In this document: positions 8,390 through 18,465 of the stretch, in pieces
Layout of the letters: every line of letters starts with the position of its first letter
Numbering within the stretch: position 1 is the stretch's first letter
Assembly (NCBI GenBank): GCA_900554835.1
Contig: USJD01000002.1
Span: 1-64,000 of the forward strand
Length of the DNA: 64,000 bases
Source of the DNA: an uncultured Prevotella sp.
Lineage (GTDB): Bacteria; Bacteroidota; Bacteroidia; Bacteroidales; Bacteroidaceae
Direction of reading: 5' to 3'
Notes under the pieces: model-generated
Seen by the model: only the letters and a program-made list of their open reading frames with translations
The model's database searches: none
What the model was told of the DNA's origin: nothing
Program-made: the position numbers and the translations under genes

Positions 8390-9595
8390 TTATTGTTTGA
8401 ATAGTTTCTTTTTGAGCGTTTTCCAAAAACCGCCATGCTTTCTGAGGTCTTTCTTGTTCTCGGAATTCTCGTTCTCAGATTCCTTGCTTTCGGATTCTTC
8501 GTTCTCGTCTTCCTCGTCTCTGACATCTATGATTACTGGCAATCCTGTTTCTGGATCAATCGTCAGTTCCCAATCTTTATCCTCAAAATTCTGAGGGTTT
8601 CCGATGAGGCTGCAGATAATCTCGAGGTGTTTGCGGAATTGTGGATAATCATCGTTTTCTGCTGCTTTCCTGATTTGCAGGAAGCATTTATTCTCCGTAT
8701 CTACATTTCTGAAACTCTCATCGTCCAGATTGGCATAGACGTAGTTGTCAATATAAACTTCTTCCTGATTGTGCTCGTTGAGGAAAATCATCTGATAACC
8801 ATGGGGCATTCCGTATCCCTGCAGATAATTGGTCTGGAAGTATTTACCATGTGTCAACTCGTCTGGAAGTATGGAGAAATCTCTGAGGATGGACGGAATC
8901 TTGGCTTCTCTTGCCTGGAAGACGATTTTCTGCAGACTGGCATCTTGCAGTGTCCTTTCGTTGAGTTTAGCCTGGAGAAGGGCGATAGCAACCAGTGCAG
9001 TCTGTTTGTTGATATGGATGTTTTCTCTTGCATGAAAGCCTTCCTCATCCCCATGCTGCTTTTCTTCAACGGTGATTTCCCTCGGTTTCAGATAAGCGGG
9101 TTCACCAGTGAGCAATGCCTGGAGTTCCGGATTGTCGGGTGTGCAGGTGTTGTCAACGGGTAAGAATTTTTCCTGTTCGAGGAGTTGGGAAATAAGCTGC
9201 ATATCTGGTTCCTCATCAAAAACGAGAATGTCTGCGATGTAATTGGTTCCAGCTCTCTGGGCTGAGTTGTGCTGGCAGAAATAACCATAGTCTATACCAA
9301 TATAAGTGGTACAGGCAACGATGTATTTGGTTTCTCCGTTGTCTGTTGGGTAAACAAGATATTTCAGAGTGCGTGGATATTGACGGGTGATGGAGGCGTC
9401 TTGGGTGATGGCTTCCAGGGTCAACTGGTTGGCTATTCCCACTTCGTAGGCGAAATTCTCCTGTTCGCAAATGCTGCGGGCAAGTTCCTGATTCATCCCC
9501 TCTGTCAGGGTTCTGATGCCAAAGCCTGCCTGTCCTGTCAGCAGGGATTGCTGGCTGGAGCATTCTATGAATTCTTGAAACTGAATAGTTTTCAT
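8390..9595 (-). CDS. GTPase-associated protein 1 (GAP1-N)-like
   Basis: A 401-residue cytoplasmic protein with no membrane segment. The first 130 residues (FQEFIECSSQQSLLTGQAGFGIRT...GMNQEL, then CTTYIGIDYGYF...RAGTNYIADILVF) follow the pattern I know for the N-terminal domain of GTPase-associated protein 1: a short beta-rich start, a G-F-x-I/V-x-T block, then a Y-G-x-D-Y/F block and R-x-G-N-Y-x-A. The C-terminus is a highly charged Glu/Ser/Asn tail. The gene is 1 nt from the upstream GTPase gene (9597-10784) and 55 nt from the next GTPase, so physical partnership with these GTPases is a reasonable inference. No catalytic residues can be assigned. A profile search is needed to confirm the family. 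Confidence 0.6.
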   Translation of the reverse strand: MKTIQFQEFIECSSQQSLLTGQAGFGIRTLTEGMNQELARSICEQENFAYEVGIANQLTLEAITQDASITRQYPRTLKYLVYPTDNGETKYIVACTTYIGIDYGYFCQHNSAQRAGTNYIADILVFDEEPDMQLISQLLEQEKFLPVDNTCTPDNPELQALLTGEPAYLKPREITVEEKQHGDEEGFHARENIHINKQTALVAIALLQAKLNERTLQDASLQKIVFQAREAKIPSILRDFSILPDELTHGKYFQTNYLQGYGMPHGYQMIFLNEHNQEEVYIDNYVYANLDDESFRNVDTENKCFLQIRKAAENDDYPQFRKHLEIICSLIGNPQNFEDKDWELTIDPETGLPVIIDVRDEEDENEESESKESENENSENKKDLRKHGGFWKTLKKKLFKQ

Positions 9596-9596
9596 C

Positions 9597-10784
9597 TTAT
9601 TTCTTCTTTAGAAGTGGGTATTTAAATTGGTCTAAAATCCATACCAGCGGATCCAGCACCCGGTAAGGCTGGATGTCTGAGATGTGATTGTCTGTTTCCG
9701 GGGATTTGCCCAAGGCAGAGAAACCGAAGAATTTCAGGTTCTTATAATGGTTCTCAGCATTGTTGACGAATCCGTCCTCGTGCCAGGAACAGAGTGCACT
9801 CTTCAGTCCATCACTTACGGTTTCGATGTCGCCCATCTGAATACCTCCGCCTTCCAGATAAGGACTGTTCTGGTCTATCGACATGCCAGGAATGGAGGTG
9901 TCTGCCAATTCTTCACTATGCTGCAGAATGGTGTCTATCTTGCTGAATGCAAAAGCCATCGGCTTCTTGAAATGAGCTTCTTTCTTCTTCTTGTCTCCAT
10001 TGGCGAAATGGTCTATGATGTTGTTGAGAATGACATCATATTTCAGTTCGATTTCTCCCTTCATGTTCAGCTTCTCGTGAATATAAGGGATGGAGAAGGT
10101 ATCGAGGAGGAAGATGACAGCATCGCTCTCGTCGAGGAACTTCACATTCTTGCTGATGTTCTTCGGCTCGTTGAAATTCTCGCCTGCCGTATCGTAGAAC
10201 ACGAGGTAGAGGGGATTCTTCACGCCCTTCTGGGTGATGGTGTAGATGAGCGGAATTTTGGACTTCTGGTCGGCTATCTTGGTCTGTGCCGGGAGAATGC
10301 CCCGTTTGAACAGGATGTCGTAGAAATCTGTCTGGTATCTTACCTGTGTGCAGTCTTTGCGCTCATCGGCTACGGTGGAGGCTAATACGCCTAAGTTGCC
10401 GAGCTTGCTGCCATACTTACGCAGCTGGTCGATGAGCACGGTGATATAGTTGGTCTTGCCGCTGCTTCGTGCTCCGATGATGGAAATAATATAACCTTTG
10501 TTCTTTACCATTTCCTTGGGAATCACATTGTGGCAATGCGGACAGATTACCGTATAGGTGGTGTGCCCACAGCGAGGACAGTTGGCTGAGTCGGGCATGG
10601 AATCCAACTTCTTGGCAACCCAACCGAGCTGATTTTCTACGAATGGCAGCATCTTGCGGTCTTGTCCCCAGAAATGGGAAAGCTTGAGGTCCATCAGTTT
10701 CTCGCAGTCATCGTTGGTGCAACGGAACATGACTTCGCTTCTGTTGAATTCTTCAAAGCAATATGGACAAACTATTTTTGGCAT
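9597..10784 (-). CDS. Zinc-ribbon P-loop GTPase (DO-GTPase-like)
   Basis: A 395-residue soluble protein. Two zinc-binding clusters lead: CPYC plus CTNDDC in the first 30 residues, and CPRCG plus CPHC near 68-83. A GTPase core follows with G1 GARSSGKT (about 103), G3 DTAGE (about 196) in FYDTAGENF, and G4 SKID (about 280). The wording around G1 and G3 (ISIIGARSSGKTNY, LYLVFYDTAGE) matches the second GTPase in the operon (IGIVGERSSGKS, LFFYDVAGE), so the two are related copies. The protein is likely a nucleotide-dependent switch; the GAP1-N-like protein encoded 1 nt downstream is its probable partner. The exact subfamily is not certain from the sequence alone. Confidence 0.82.
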   Translation of the reverse strand: MPKIVCPYCFEEFNRSEVMFRCTNDDCEKLMDLKLSHFWGQDRKMLPFVENQLGWVAKKLDSMPDSANCPRCGHTTYTVICPHCHNVIPKEMVKNKGYIISIIGARSSGKTNYITVLIDQLRKYGSKLGNLGVLASTVADERKDCTQVRYQTDFYDILFKRGILPAQTKIADQKSKIPLIYTITQKGVKNPLYLVFYDTAGENFNEPKNISKNVKFLDESDAVIFLLDTFSIPYIHEKLNMKGEIELKYDVILNNIIDHFANGDKKKKEAHFKKPMAFAFSKIDTILQHSEELADTSIPGMSIDQNSPYLEGGGIQMGDIETVSDGLKSALCSWHEDGFVNNAENHYKNLKFFGFSALGKSPETDNHISDIQPYRVLDPLVWILDQFKYPLLKKK

Positions 10785-10827
10785 AATGATTCTATTTGTT
10801 CTGATGATTCTATGATTTCAAATGATT

Positions 10828-12852
10828 TTATTTGAGTTTTTGAGTTTCTGGTACTATTTTGAGTGGAATACTCCGGTCGGCAGCGATGATTCTGAAAAAG
10901 AGTGGCTGCCCTTTCTGCAAGCGTCGGTAGGTGAGCGGGAATTTCTTTTTTGCTCCTGCCTCCAAGTCCTCATGATGGATGGTGAGATGTGACTTGAAAT
11001 TGGTGAGGTCGAGCGGAATGGTTCCTTCTCCTATCAGCACATACAGGTCGCAAGGCGGTTCGCTTTCAGCCTGGAGCGTCAGGGTGTATTCGTCCTTGTG
11101 CATGAAAAATCTTGCCTCGCTCTTGGCACTGATGAAGTTTACCTTGATGGCAGAGAGATTGGCCTTGAGCAGGGTTTCTTCACTTTCCACCCATGTGCCG
11201 TCGCGTTTCTGATACAAAGCTGCGACGCTGGCAGAGAGACTGCGTGATTTTCCCGGAACGGGAATTTCGAATTCCGGTTCCTGTCCGTCATTCACGATGT
11301 CTTTCCACTTTTCGTTTCCGTCTTCCACTTTCCATTTGATTCTGACAGTGTGAACATCATTCCAAATCCAAACGACTTTAATATGGTTGACGTCTGTAGA
11401 GTCTATTCGGATGCCCTTAGGCGCCTCCATGGAAAGGATGCTTTTCTGTTCGCCAGCTACGCCGATATTGTCAACAATCGTTACTGGGATGAAAAAGCGC
11501 TCACCACAGTAGTCTTTCTTTACCTGATACTTATTGTCTAATGCTGCCAACATGGTGTAATCAAGCGAACTGATGTCTTGGATGATATCGTTCTTCTGCA
11601 GTGGGAAAGGACGGTTGGACTGATAAATCTTTACTACCCCTTCTGCTGGATTGTCCCAGGTGATGATGGCATTTTCCTCTGTCTCCTGAATGCAGAGATG
11701 AGTGGGTACAGGCATTTGCTTGCAGAGTGTGGCAATCTCCATCCTGCTTTCCTCTGCCCGCTGCTCGTATCCATTCTCGTCCTTGAAGACCAAGGTGAAA
11801 CTATACTGGTAGTTGTGGCTTGGTGCCAATTCTGTGTCGCGGAAGTGGGAGTCGGTGATGCTGCTTATCAACTTTCCGTTTCTTCTGATTTCTATCGCAC
11901 AGACTCCCTTGGGGAAGGTAATGTCGAAGAAGATGGAAGTGTCGCGCGGCGTTACCTTGATGTTTTGGAGCGGCAGTCCGTCTATGCCCACACTGTCTGC
12001 ATGAGAGAAGTTGATGCCCTGCAAATCATTCATCACGGAGGAAAGAATGGTTGTGAGCCACTCTTCGTTAATATCCTTGATGTCTGATGTGAATCCATTG
12101 AGGATGTCGTGGAAGTAGCTGTTATTGACCAACTTACCTGTCATCAGCATGATGGTGTTTGCCCTGTCCAGATGAATCTGCTGGGCAAAAAGACTGAGTT
12201 GTGACAATAGGGTGTTGCTTCCGTGGTCCAGTAAATGGTCTATATTTGCATCCCGTCTTCTTACGAAGAAATCATGTCTTTCTCCCTCTAAGGTGATGCA
12301 ACCTTCCAATTCTGATTTCCCGGAATCTAAAAAATGTTTCGCAGTCTCTCTGATGATTTCTGCGGCTTCCTCCTTGTTCAGATAGCTGGATTCAGAGACG
12401 AGTTTTTTCCAGATGACTTCTGACAAGACATCTATTCTCGGGTCTTTTCCTGCACCGGCAATCGTAGTGGAAGCGAGTATTTTCCCATGAACTGTTTCTG
12501 CATATTCTACGACTAAATCGTCTGTATCTGCAGAGAGAATCAGTGCGTATGAATGTCCCTTGACGTGGTGGCAGATATAGGTTTCCAAAGAATAATCCTG
12601 CAGTTGGGTAAAGCCCCGTTGTCTGATTTCTTCTTTAATTCTTTCTTTATCTTCCGAAGGGAATGAGGGGGTGAAAATGAGACCGAGATGAATGTCTGTT
12701 TTGTTTTCTTTGAGTTCATCTACGGCAAAAAGTTCCTCCACCGTATTCAAAGTTTCAACTTCCAATACGGTGTAAGAGCCATTGTCTTCTAATCTTCCCC
12801 CATAAAGTCTGATACTTTCCTGGGAAATGGATATGATATATGATTTATTCAT
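10828..12852 (-). CDS. Degenerate actin-like protein with beta-sandwich modules
   Basis: 674 residues, no signal peptide. The N-terminal ~290 residues read like a worn actin/Hsp70 fold. MNKSYIISISQESIRLYGG stands where the first phosphate loop should be but lacks the usual DxG. YALILSADTDDLVVEYAE looks like the second phosphate strand pair, GAGKDPRIDVLSEVIWKKL like the segment after it, and TIMLMTGKLVNNSYFHDIL like the adenosine motif. From about 290 on there are FN3-like or Ig-like beta segments (THLCIQETEENAIITWDNP, a typical FN3 strand pattern). It sits between the large actin-like ATPase gene and the GTPase genes with gaps of 54 and 43 nt. It probably no longer hydrolyses ATP and may act as scaffold or dimer partner; this is inference. 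Confidence 0.55.
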   Translation of the reverse strand: MNKSYIISISQESIRLYGGRLEDNGSYTVLEVETLNTVEELFAVDELKENKTDIHLGLIFTPSFPSEDKERIKEEIRQRGFTQLQDYSLETYICHHVKGHSYALILSADTDDLVVEYAETVHGKILASTTIAGAGKDPRIDVLSEVIWKKLVSESSYLNKEEAAEIIRETAKHFLDSGKSELEGCITLEGERHDFFVRRRDANIDHLLDHGSNTLLSQLSLFAQQIHLDRANTIMLMTGKLVNNSYFHDILNGFTSDIKDINEEWLTTILSSVMNDLQGINFSHADSVGIDGLPLQNIKVTPRDTSIFFDITFPKGVCAIEIRRNGKLISSITDSHFRDTELAPSHNYQYSFTLVFKDENGYEQRAEESRMEIATLCKQMPVPTHLCIQETEENAIITWDNPAEGVVKIYQSNRPFPLQKNDIIQDISSLDYTMLAALDNKYQVKKDYCGERFFIPVTIVDNIGVAGEQKSILSMEAPKGIRIDSTDVNHIKVVWIWNDVHTVRIKWKVEDGNEKWKDIVNDGQEPEFEIPVPGKSRSLSASVAALYQKRDGTWVESEETLLKANLSAIKVNFISAKSEARFFMHKDEYTLTLQAESEPPCDLYVLIGEGTIPLDLTNFKSHLTIHHEDLEAGAKKKFPLTYRRLQKGQPLFFRIIAADRSIPLKIVPETQKLK

Positions 12853-12906
12853 TTCTACTCATTCTTCTTTGTTCTGTTTCTCGAGTTCTGTCATGAACTG
12901 TGTCTC

Positions 12907-15900
12907 TTAGTCTTGTCCCATATTGCCCAACAGGAAGTCCTCATAAAATTTGAGTCCTTCTAATATTAATATAGGTGACACGAAGTCGAACTCCTCTGCC
13001 CGTTTGGCATGCAGGAATTCCGGACGTTCCTTGATGAAACTGAGCAGTCCCATGTTCTGAAGCGCATCCTGTACTTGGTTCGGGTTCAGGCGCAAGCCGA
13101 AATATTGCTGGGTAGCCTGCAAGAACAGTCCGAGGAAATCCTGGAATCGAGGACCTGCGGATGAACTGCCATAGAACTTGTCTCCTAAGCACGACATCAT
13201 GTCTGCCGTAATACTGTTGTCGGCATCCAATGAAAGTACTTGCCCGAGTTTGTTCTCGATGGTGAATCCTTCTTCTCCGATGACTTCTATCGGTTGGCAA
13301 TCCTTAGGGCGCATCAGCGTGGTTGACTCCATCGCCAATCCCTTGGAAACTTCAAACTTGACGTCGTTGGAAATGCTCTTAGGGAAGGCAATATCTAAGG
13401 CAGAGATGAACGAGGCTGCATCTTGCTGACCCAAGCCTTTGACAAACATGGCCTGATAGAATTGCGTAGCCAGATCGGTATTGGTGGCAATGCCCAACCA
13501 TTCCATGATTCTTGCGCCTTTGCCGGCAAAAGTGATGAGCACCTTCGGTTTCTTATCGCCTGTCCATCTGCACTCGGTAGAGTTTCTCACCTGTTTGATG
13601 AGCTTGCGGGTCAGGAGTCCGGCATAGTAGGTAATCAGCCCTGTGACATAAATATCTGCGCAGAGCAGTTCGCTGCAGTCTGAGCTGATCTTCTTGTAGA
13701 AGAATGGGAGCTGAGCGGCATTCAGTCTGTCCACCATCTGTTCGAAATAGTAGCTTGCCGTATCAGGACTGTATCTGTTGGCTCCCAAGTTGAGACCTTG
13801 TATTCTCAATCCGAATTCCTCGCAGGTGCTGAGCAGAACCCGCTTGAAGTTTGGACAATAGCGAGTTGCTTCACCCACCAGCTGAGCAGCGAAGTGGATG
13901 GAGTTCTGCTTGATCATGGTCAGGCGCGAGCCTTCTGGTGTATTCAGTTGGCACAGGGCTGAAATGTCACTTGTACTTCCGCCAATGTCGAAACAGACGG
14001 TGAGCACATCTCTGTCATCTGCCTTTACATTGAGATAATTGGCAACGGCACAGGCCTCTGTCATACTCTGAAAATCATTCTCATCTACCATCTTGATGGG
14101 GTCGAAGGAGAATGTTTTTGTATCATCGTCTTTTTCCAGAACGATTTCGTGCTTCTTGCTGGTTTCTGACAGAATGTTCTGCTCGTTTTCCAGGAAAGCA
14201 TTGTTGGAGAAGTCTTGCTGTGGAACTGAAGCTCCTCCCAGGAAGCTGTTTCCTCCGAGTCCCTCGATATTTCCCAAGCCGTTCAAGCCTCCTAATGGGT
14301 TTCCGGCATTTCCCAAGTTCTGGTTTGTGCCATCTGTCGCCTGATAGGCAGAATTGTTTGTCTGCAGATTATATCCGAAGGTGGAAACCTTCAGCTGGTA
14401 TTGCGGATCCGTGATGACTGGCTTATGCTGGCAGACATCATTCAGAGGATTGACGGTTGGCAAAGAGCTCCAGATGGTGTTGTAGTTGCGCAACAGGCTT
14501 TCGCTCATGGATGATGGGTACGACCATTTCAGTTTCTTCGGGAACAGGTCTTTTACGAACAGTTCGGCATAGACCTGAAGCAGTAGGGAGCGCAGGAATG
14601 CTTTCTTATAGGCAATGTTGCGTTCGTCATCATCCCATTTCATATTATAGCTCTGCTCTATCAATCCGCATTCTGCCGTCTGCAATTTGATGATTCGAGG
14701 CGTAGGGGCTATCGGAGCCAATGGCAGGTTGAGACTGAAGCAAGGGAATCCGCCCTTCACTTCTTTCTCAAACTTAGAAATGTCCTGGCTTTCATTCGTA
14801 TCTTTTGCCACGCGTCTGGAGTCGTGGAGCGTTAATGTACTCTTGATGGCATTGGACAACAAAGGGTTAGACTGGAAGAAGAACAGATGGTTCTCATTGG
14901 CAGCCTTGTCGTCATTGTCTTCGCCAGCCCGCAACAGAGAGATTCTTCTGTTGGTGAACTGGATCCCTTTGGCCTGTTGGTCAAGCGGGTCGAGATAGGC
15001 AATGGATGTATTGGTGCTTCCGAAGTCAACACCCAATGTTGTGCCGCGGAGGGAATTGTCCTGAATGCCCATTTTATCTTGTGCAATATACGGAATTTCC
15101 GTAGTGGTCGTATATCTGATGAGCAGATAGCCCGATTCTTCGCCACCTGGCACTTGCAGTCTGATGCCCTTGAAAGGACGGTTGAACTCATAGATTTCGT
15201 ATTTGTAGGGATTGTCGGCAGTGGCACTGTCGGCTACAATATGCAGGGATGATTCCGTCTGCTCCCATTCTTCGCCCACGAAAGGTGTAGCCTGGAAAGG
15301 ATAATCTTTCAGATTGATGTTGTGTGGCAATTCTGAATAGAGGAAATATCGGTGCCATTTCGGGGAGATGAAATTCGGCCAGACAATGAGGTCTTTGCCG
15401 TCGATTTCTCCTCCGCATGTATAGGTGGCTTTCATTTCCTTGGTCTTACCGTCGTTGAGTTCCAGGTGCAGGGTTACTTCCAGATTGTTCTTCTCTGCAT
15501 CTGGATCAAAGACTGCAGTCAACCTGGATGGGATATTTGCTCTGGCACTGGTGGATTCTACCAGTGCTCCGATGTTTTTTCCGAATGCCTTGATGCCTAA
15601 TTCGCTGAGTGGAAGTGCAAAATATGCTTTTTCTTCCGGTTCATTCTTCTTGTTGGCTACCAATACGTGAACAGGGAATTTGCTTGGCTCGTGCTTGAAA
15701 GGACCTTTGAAAATCAGTCTGGCTACTTTGGCAGTATCCGGCAACAGTAATTCCTTCGGATTACAAAGTACACTATTCTCCTGGGATGATGCATATAATA
15801 CACCATCCAAGGCATAGAGCTCGTCCTTGTAGTTGAAGGCACGGTCGAATGGGCGGTGGAAGATATTGATAGGTGGAACACTGGCGGTTTCCAACTTGAA

Positions 15901-16746
15901 ATTCTTCTTCTCGGCATAGTCCTGTATTTCCTTTCTCCATGCGATGAGGTTGTTGAGGAGGTTGTCATACTTGGGTGTTAAACTGCCATCAAGATGAGCG
16001 TAGTATGCAGCCAAACCATTAATGCCCGTCTTCCCGTCGTTGTTGATTCCTTCTATCAGATAATCTACATAGGCATAGAGCTGTAATGTCTGTGTGTTTT
16101 CCAAATCACAAGTTTCCAACGGATCCTTGAACTTTCCGGTCTTGAAATCCACCCATGGGCGGTTTTCTGTTTCCTTGATTTTATATGAACAGGCCGTGAA
16201 GAGCAGGCTTTCTGGTGAAGTAGCGCCAACCACCTGTCCATCATACTTGATTATTTCGATGAAAGGAATGCCCCGATGCAGTTCGTCAGTATCCTCCTCT
16301 CTCAAGCACCATAGCGGTTTGCGATGGAAGAGCATGTTGCCGAAGGTTCCTTTAGGCTCGTAGAGATTGGCCGTGGAAAGGATGTCCTTGCCGTCAGAAT
16401 AGGATAATTCCACAACCTCGGTCTTGATTCTGCTATAGTCGAGGGCTATGCAGGCAAGGAAACCGCGCCATTCTGAGGAAAGCATCTTGTAGAAAGCATT
16501 CATGTTGAGATCAATGTTTTCTTTCGTTCTTCCGTATGATTGTAATGCCGACTTGAAGAGGTTGGCGCGTGCGTATGCGGTAGGAATGCCTGATACTTGG
16601 GCACTGATGTCTGAGTCCTGATCTATGGCAGGGGTGATGATGTCGGCAGTGAACTGTTCGATCATTCCCGAGAGATCTTGCCAGCTTCCTACGGTGCTGG
16701 TAGGTATGGAGGCTGTCTTAACCTTGATGACTAATGGTGTACTCAT
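12907..16746 (-). CDS. Large actin/Hsp70-like ATPase
   Basis: 1279 residues. The N-terminal ~560 residues are unrecognised, with no membrane segment. The C-terminal ~700 form an actin/Hsp70-type ATPase: phosphate-1 GVDFGSTNTSIAYLD (about 572), phosphate-2 CFDIGGSTSDISAL (about 912) and an adenosine-like motif ITFAGKGARIMEWLG (about 1069). A Gly/Asn-rich stretch (about 800-850) interrupts the domain. The overall plan, a long N-terminal part plus an Hsp70-like part in an operon with a GTPase, recalls SrfB of the srfABC clusters, but I cannot show homology. The gene starts 6 nt after the tubulin-like gene ends, so translation is probably coupled. All three nucleotide motifs look intact, so ATP binding is likely. 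Confidence 0.78.
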   Translation of the reverse strand: MSTPLVIKVKTASIPTSTVGSWQDLSGMIEQFTADIITPAIDQDSDISAQVSGIPTAYARANLFKSALQSYGRTKENIDLNMNAFYKMLSSEWRGFLACIALDYSRIKTEVVELSYSDGKDILSTANLYEPKGTFGNMLFHRKPLWCLREEDTDELHRGIPFIEIIKYDGQVVGATSPESLLFTACSYKIKETENRPWVDFKTGKFKDPLETCDLENTQTLQLYAYVDYLIEGINNDGKTGINGLAAYYAHLDGSLTPKYDNLLNNLIAWRKEIQDYAEKKNFKLETASVPPINIFHRPFDRAFNYKDELYALDGVLYASSQENSVLCNPKELLLPDTAKVARLIFKGPFKHEPSKFPVHVLVANKKNEPEEKAYFALPLSELGIKAFGKNIGALVESTSARANIPSRLTAVFDPDAEKNNLEVTLHLELNDGKTKEMKATYTCGGEIDGKDLIVWPNFISPKWHRYFLYSELPHNINLKDYPFQATPFVGEEWEQTESSLHIVADSATADNPYKYEIYEFNRPFKGIRLQVPGGEESGYLLIRYTTTTEIPYIAQDKMGIQDNSLRGTTLGVDFGSTNTSIAYLDPLDQQAKGIQFTNRRISLLRAGEDNDDKAANENHLFFFQSNPLLSNAIKSTLTLHDSRRVAKDTNESQDISKFEKEVKGGFPCFSLNLPLAPIAPTPRIIKLQTAECGLIEQSYNMKWDDDERNIAYKKAFLRSLLLQVYAELFVKDLFPKKLKWSYPSSMSESLLRNYNTIWSSLPTVNPLNDVCQHKPVITDPQYQLKVSTFGYNLQTNNSAYQATDGTNQNLGNAGNPLGGLNGLGNIEGLGGNSFLGGASVPQQDFSNNAFLENEQNILSETSKKHEIVLEKDDDTKTFSFDPIKMVDENDFQSMTEACAVANYLNVKADDRDVLTVCFDIGGSTSDISALCQLNTPEGSRLTMIKQNSIHFAAQLVGEATRYCPNFKRVLLSTCEEFGLRIQGLNLGANRYSPDTASYYFEQMVDRLNAAQLPFFYKKISSDCSELLCADIYVTGLITYYAGLLTRKLIKQVRNSTECRWTGDKKPKVLITFAGKGARIMEWLGIATNTDLATQFYQAMFVKGLGQQDAASFISALDIAFPKSISNDVKFEVSKGLAMESTTLMRPKDCQPIEVIGEEGFTIENKLGQVLSLDADNSITADMMSCLGDKFYGSSSAGPRFQDFLGLFLQATQQYFGLRLNPNQVQDALQNMGLLSFIKERPEFLHAKRAEEFDFVSPILILEGLKFYEDFLLGNMGQD

Positions 16747-16752
16747 AAACGA

Positions 16753-18408
16753 TTATTTTGTCTCGTTGAAGTTCTGGTTGATGGTGATGGCATTGTGGAT
16801 GTGGGCAAGGAATTTCTCCTTGGTGGTCTGTACATTCTGCTCGGTCGTAGGCTTCGTCTTTTCTTCGCCTATGTTCTTGATGAGCACATCCACGCTGTTG
16901 TCTTTCTTGCTGAAGATGCCTGACAGTTTGCTCCAGTTGTGCTTCTCGTCCTCAAACAGGTGTCCACAACTGATATTCTTCATCTCTTTCTGCTGCTCTC
17001 TGAAGGCTTCATCTACGAAAATGAATCTGCCCGGAACGGACTCCTTGATCTGATAAATCCACCCCTTCTGCATATTGCCTTCTATGCCAAAATGATAGCC
17101 GAAGTAGTCTCTGAAATACTCGTCCAGATTCTTGGCCTGATTATTGGTGATGCTGTCGTAGTCGTGGATGTTCTGCTGGGCAAATCGGTTGAGAAGTCCC
17201 TTCGTTCCTGAGCCTTCTGCATCTGTCCAGGCTGCATCATATTGGGAGAGGATGATGTGGGCAAGTGAGAAGAGCGAACCGAGTTTGCTCTCGAAGAGAT
17301 TTCCATTGTTGATGAAATCTGTACCATGCAGATAGACTTGTCCATCTTTCTCCTCAAAGGATCGGTAGAGGTATTTGGCCGACTCATTGTTGAGTTCTTC
17401 TGCTGGCAAGTGGAAGAAATCGTATGCGGCACAGGCGCACATCAGTTCTACTACATGACATGCGTTCTTTTGTGCTCTTCCACCCGTAATGGTTTTGCCC
17501 TGATTGCCCACGTAGAGCGGAGGGAAAGGCCAACCGATATGATAGAAGCGCTTGTAGGTGCTTCTGACGGTAGGGTCTGCCTGATAGAACTGCAGGGCAG
17601 CCTGACAGTTGAGTGCAAAATTATTGGAGTCGGCGATTACCTTGTCTTCATCCTTCTGCAGACTGTCTGGAGCCGTGAAGGTGAAGTAATCGGTCAGTAG
17701 GGTAGAACCGAATTTTACCATGTTAGCGTCCAGAGTCTTGGTGCCATCAGAAAGTATATTGATAGCATCTCTCAGTGCTACGGGAATGACTGGTATGGAT
17801 GAGGCTCCTGTGCCTCCGAAGATAGAACCGAAAACGAAAACACGGGCTGAACTTTGTTCTGACAGGAGTGAATCGAGAAAATTTCTGAGATCTTTTTCAG
17901 CATTGGATGCACTCTCGCCATTTCTGGAAATGTTGCGTGCGGCTTCGATGATGCCATGATACATGAGCAGAGAACCGAGGTGAGTCTGGGCACGATAACC
18001 GTGAGACAACTCGAAACTCTGTACGGAATCATCATCAAAGAAGAGGTCTGTCAAATCGGTGTTTTCTTCTTTGTGGAGTCCGCTGTTCACCCCAGAAAGA
18101 ATCTTATAGGTCTTTCTGTTACCTTCTCCATATACGGTATAAAAGCGATATAGATTTATCTTTGCCGAGAAGAAGGTCTTGGCATTCGGATTGCCTCCGT
18201 TGACTTGGTTGGCATCATCCGACTTGATTTTGTTGTACAGATCGATGAGTGCTTCTACCCGGTCCTTGTTTCCATTGCTCTGGTCTGTATCCAAGGTGAG
18301 GATATCTATGGTCTTGTTGTCAAACATACCCATGGCACAGAGATGTACGAAAGATTCCAAGCATCTCATGCCAGTTCCGCCAATGGCTATTATAAATATT
18401 TTATTCAT
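16753..18408 (-). CDS. Tubulin/FtsZ-like GTPase
   Basis: A 551-residue protein beginning MNKIFIIAIGGTGMRCLESF, with a glycine loop like the first nucleotide loop of FtsZ/tubulin. ILTLDTDQSN follows, as in bacterial tubulin-like proteins. Around residues 194-205 VFVFGSIFGGTGASSIPV matches the tubulin signature (GGGTG[ST]G) with one Gly shortened. This corresponds to the group known as 'tubulin-like' domain proteins rather than to FtsZ proper. It has no signal peptide or membrane segment. It is encoded 6 nt before the actin-like ATPase and after the small membrane protein. Whether it polymerises cannot be told; the C-terminal half is divergent. Confidence 0.78.
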   Translation of the reverse strand: MNKIFIIAIGGTGMRCLESFVHLCAMGMFDNKTIDILTLDTDQSNGNKDRVEALIDLYNKIKSDDANQVNGGNPNAKTFFSAKINLYRFYTVYGEGNRKTYKILSGVNSGLHKEENTDLTDLFFDDDSVQSFELSHGYRAQTHLGSLLMYHGIIEAARNISRNGESASNAEKDLRNFLDSLLSEQSSARVFVFGSIFGGTGASSIPVIPVALRDAINILSDGTKTLDANMVKFGSTLLTDYFTFTAPDSLQKDEDKVIADSNNFALNCQAALQFYQADPTVRSTYKRFYHIGWPFPPLYVGNQGKTITGGRAQKNACHVVELMCACAAYDFFHLPAEELNNESAKYLYRSFEEKDGQVYLHGTDFINNGNLFESKLGSLFSLAHIILSQYDAAWTDAEGSGTKGLLNRFAQQNIHDYDSITNNQAKNLDEYFRDYFGYHFGIEGNMQKGWIYQIKESVPGRFIFVDEAFREQQKEMKNISCGHLFEDEKHNWSKLSGIFSKKDNSVDVLIKNIGEEKTKPTTEQNVQTTKEKFLAHIHNAITINQNFNETK

Positions 18409-18465
18409 AGGGCTTCATTGTTTTGTTGATAGGGGCTTTATTTCTTGTTTCCTTCAGCGTTTCTC

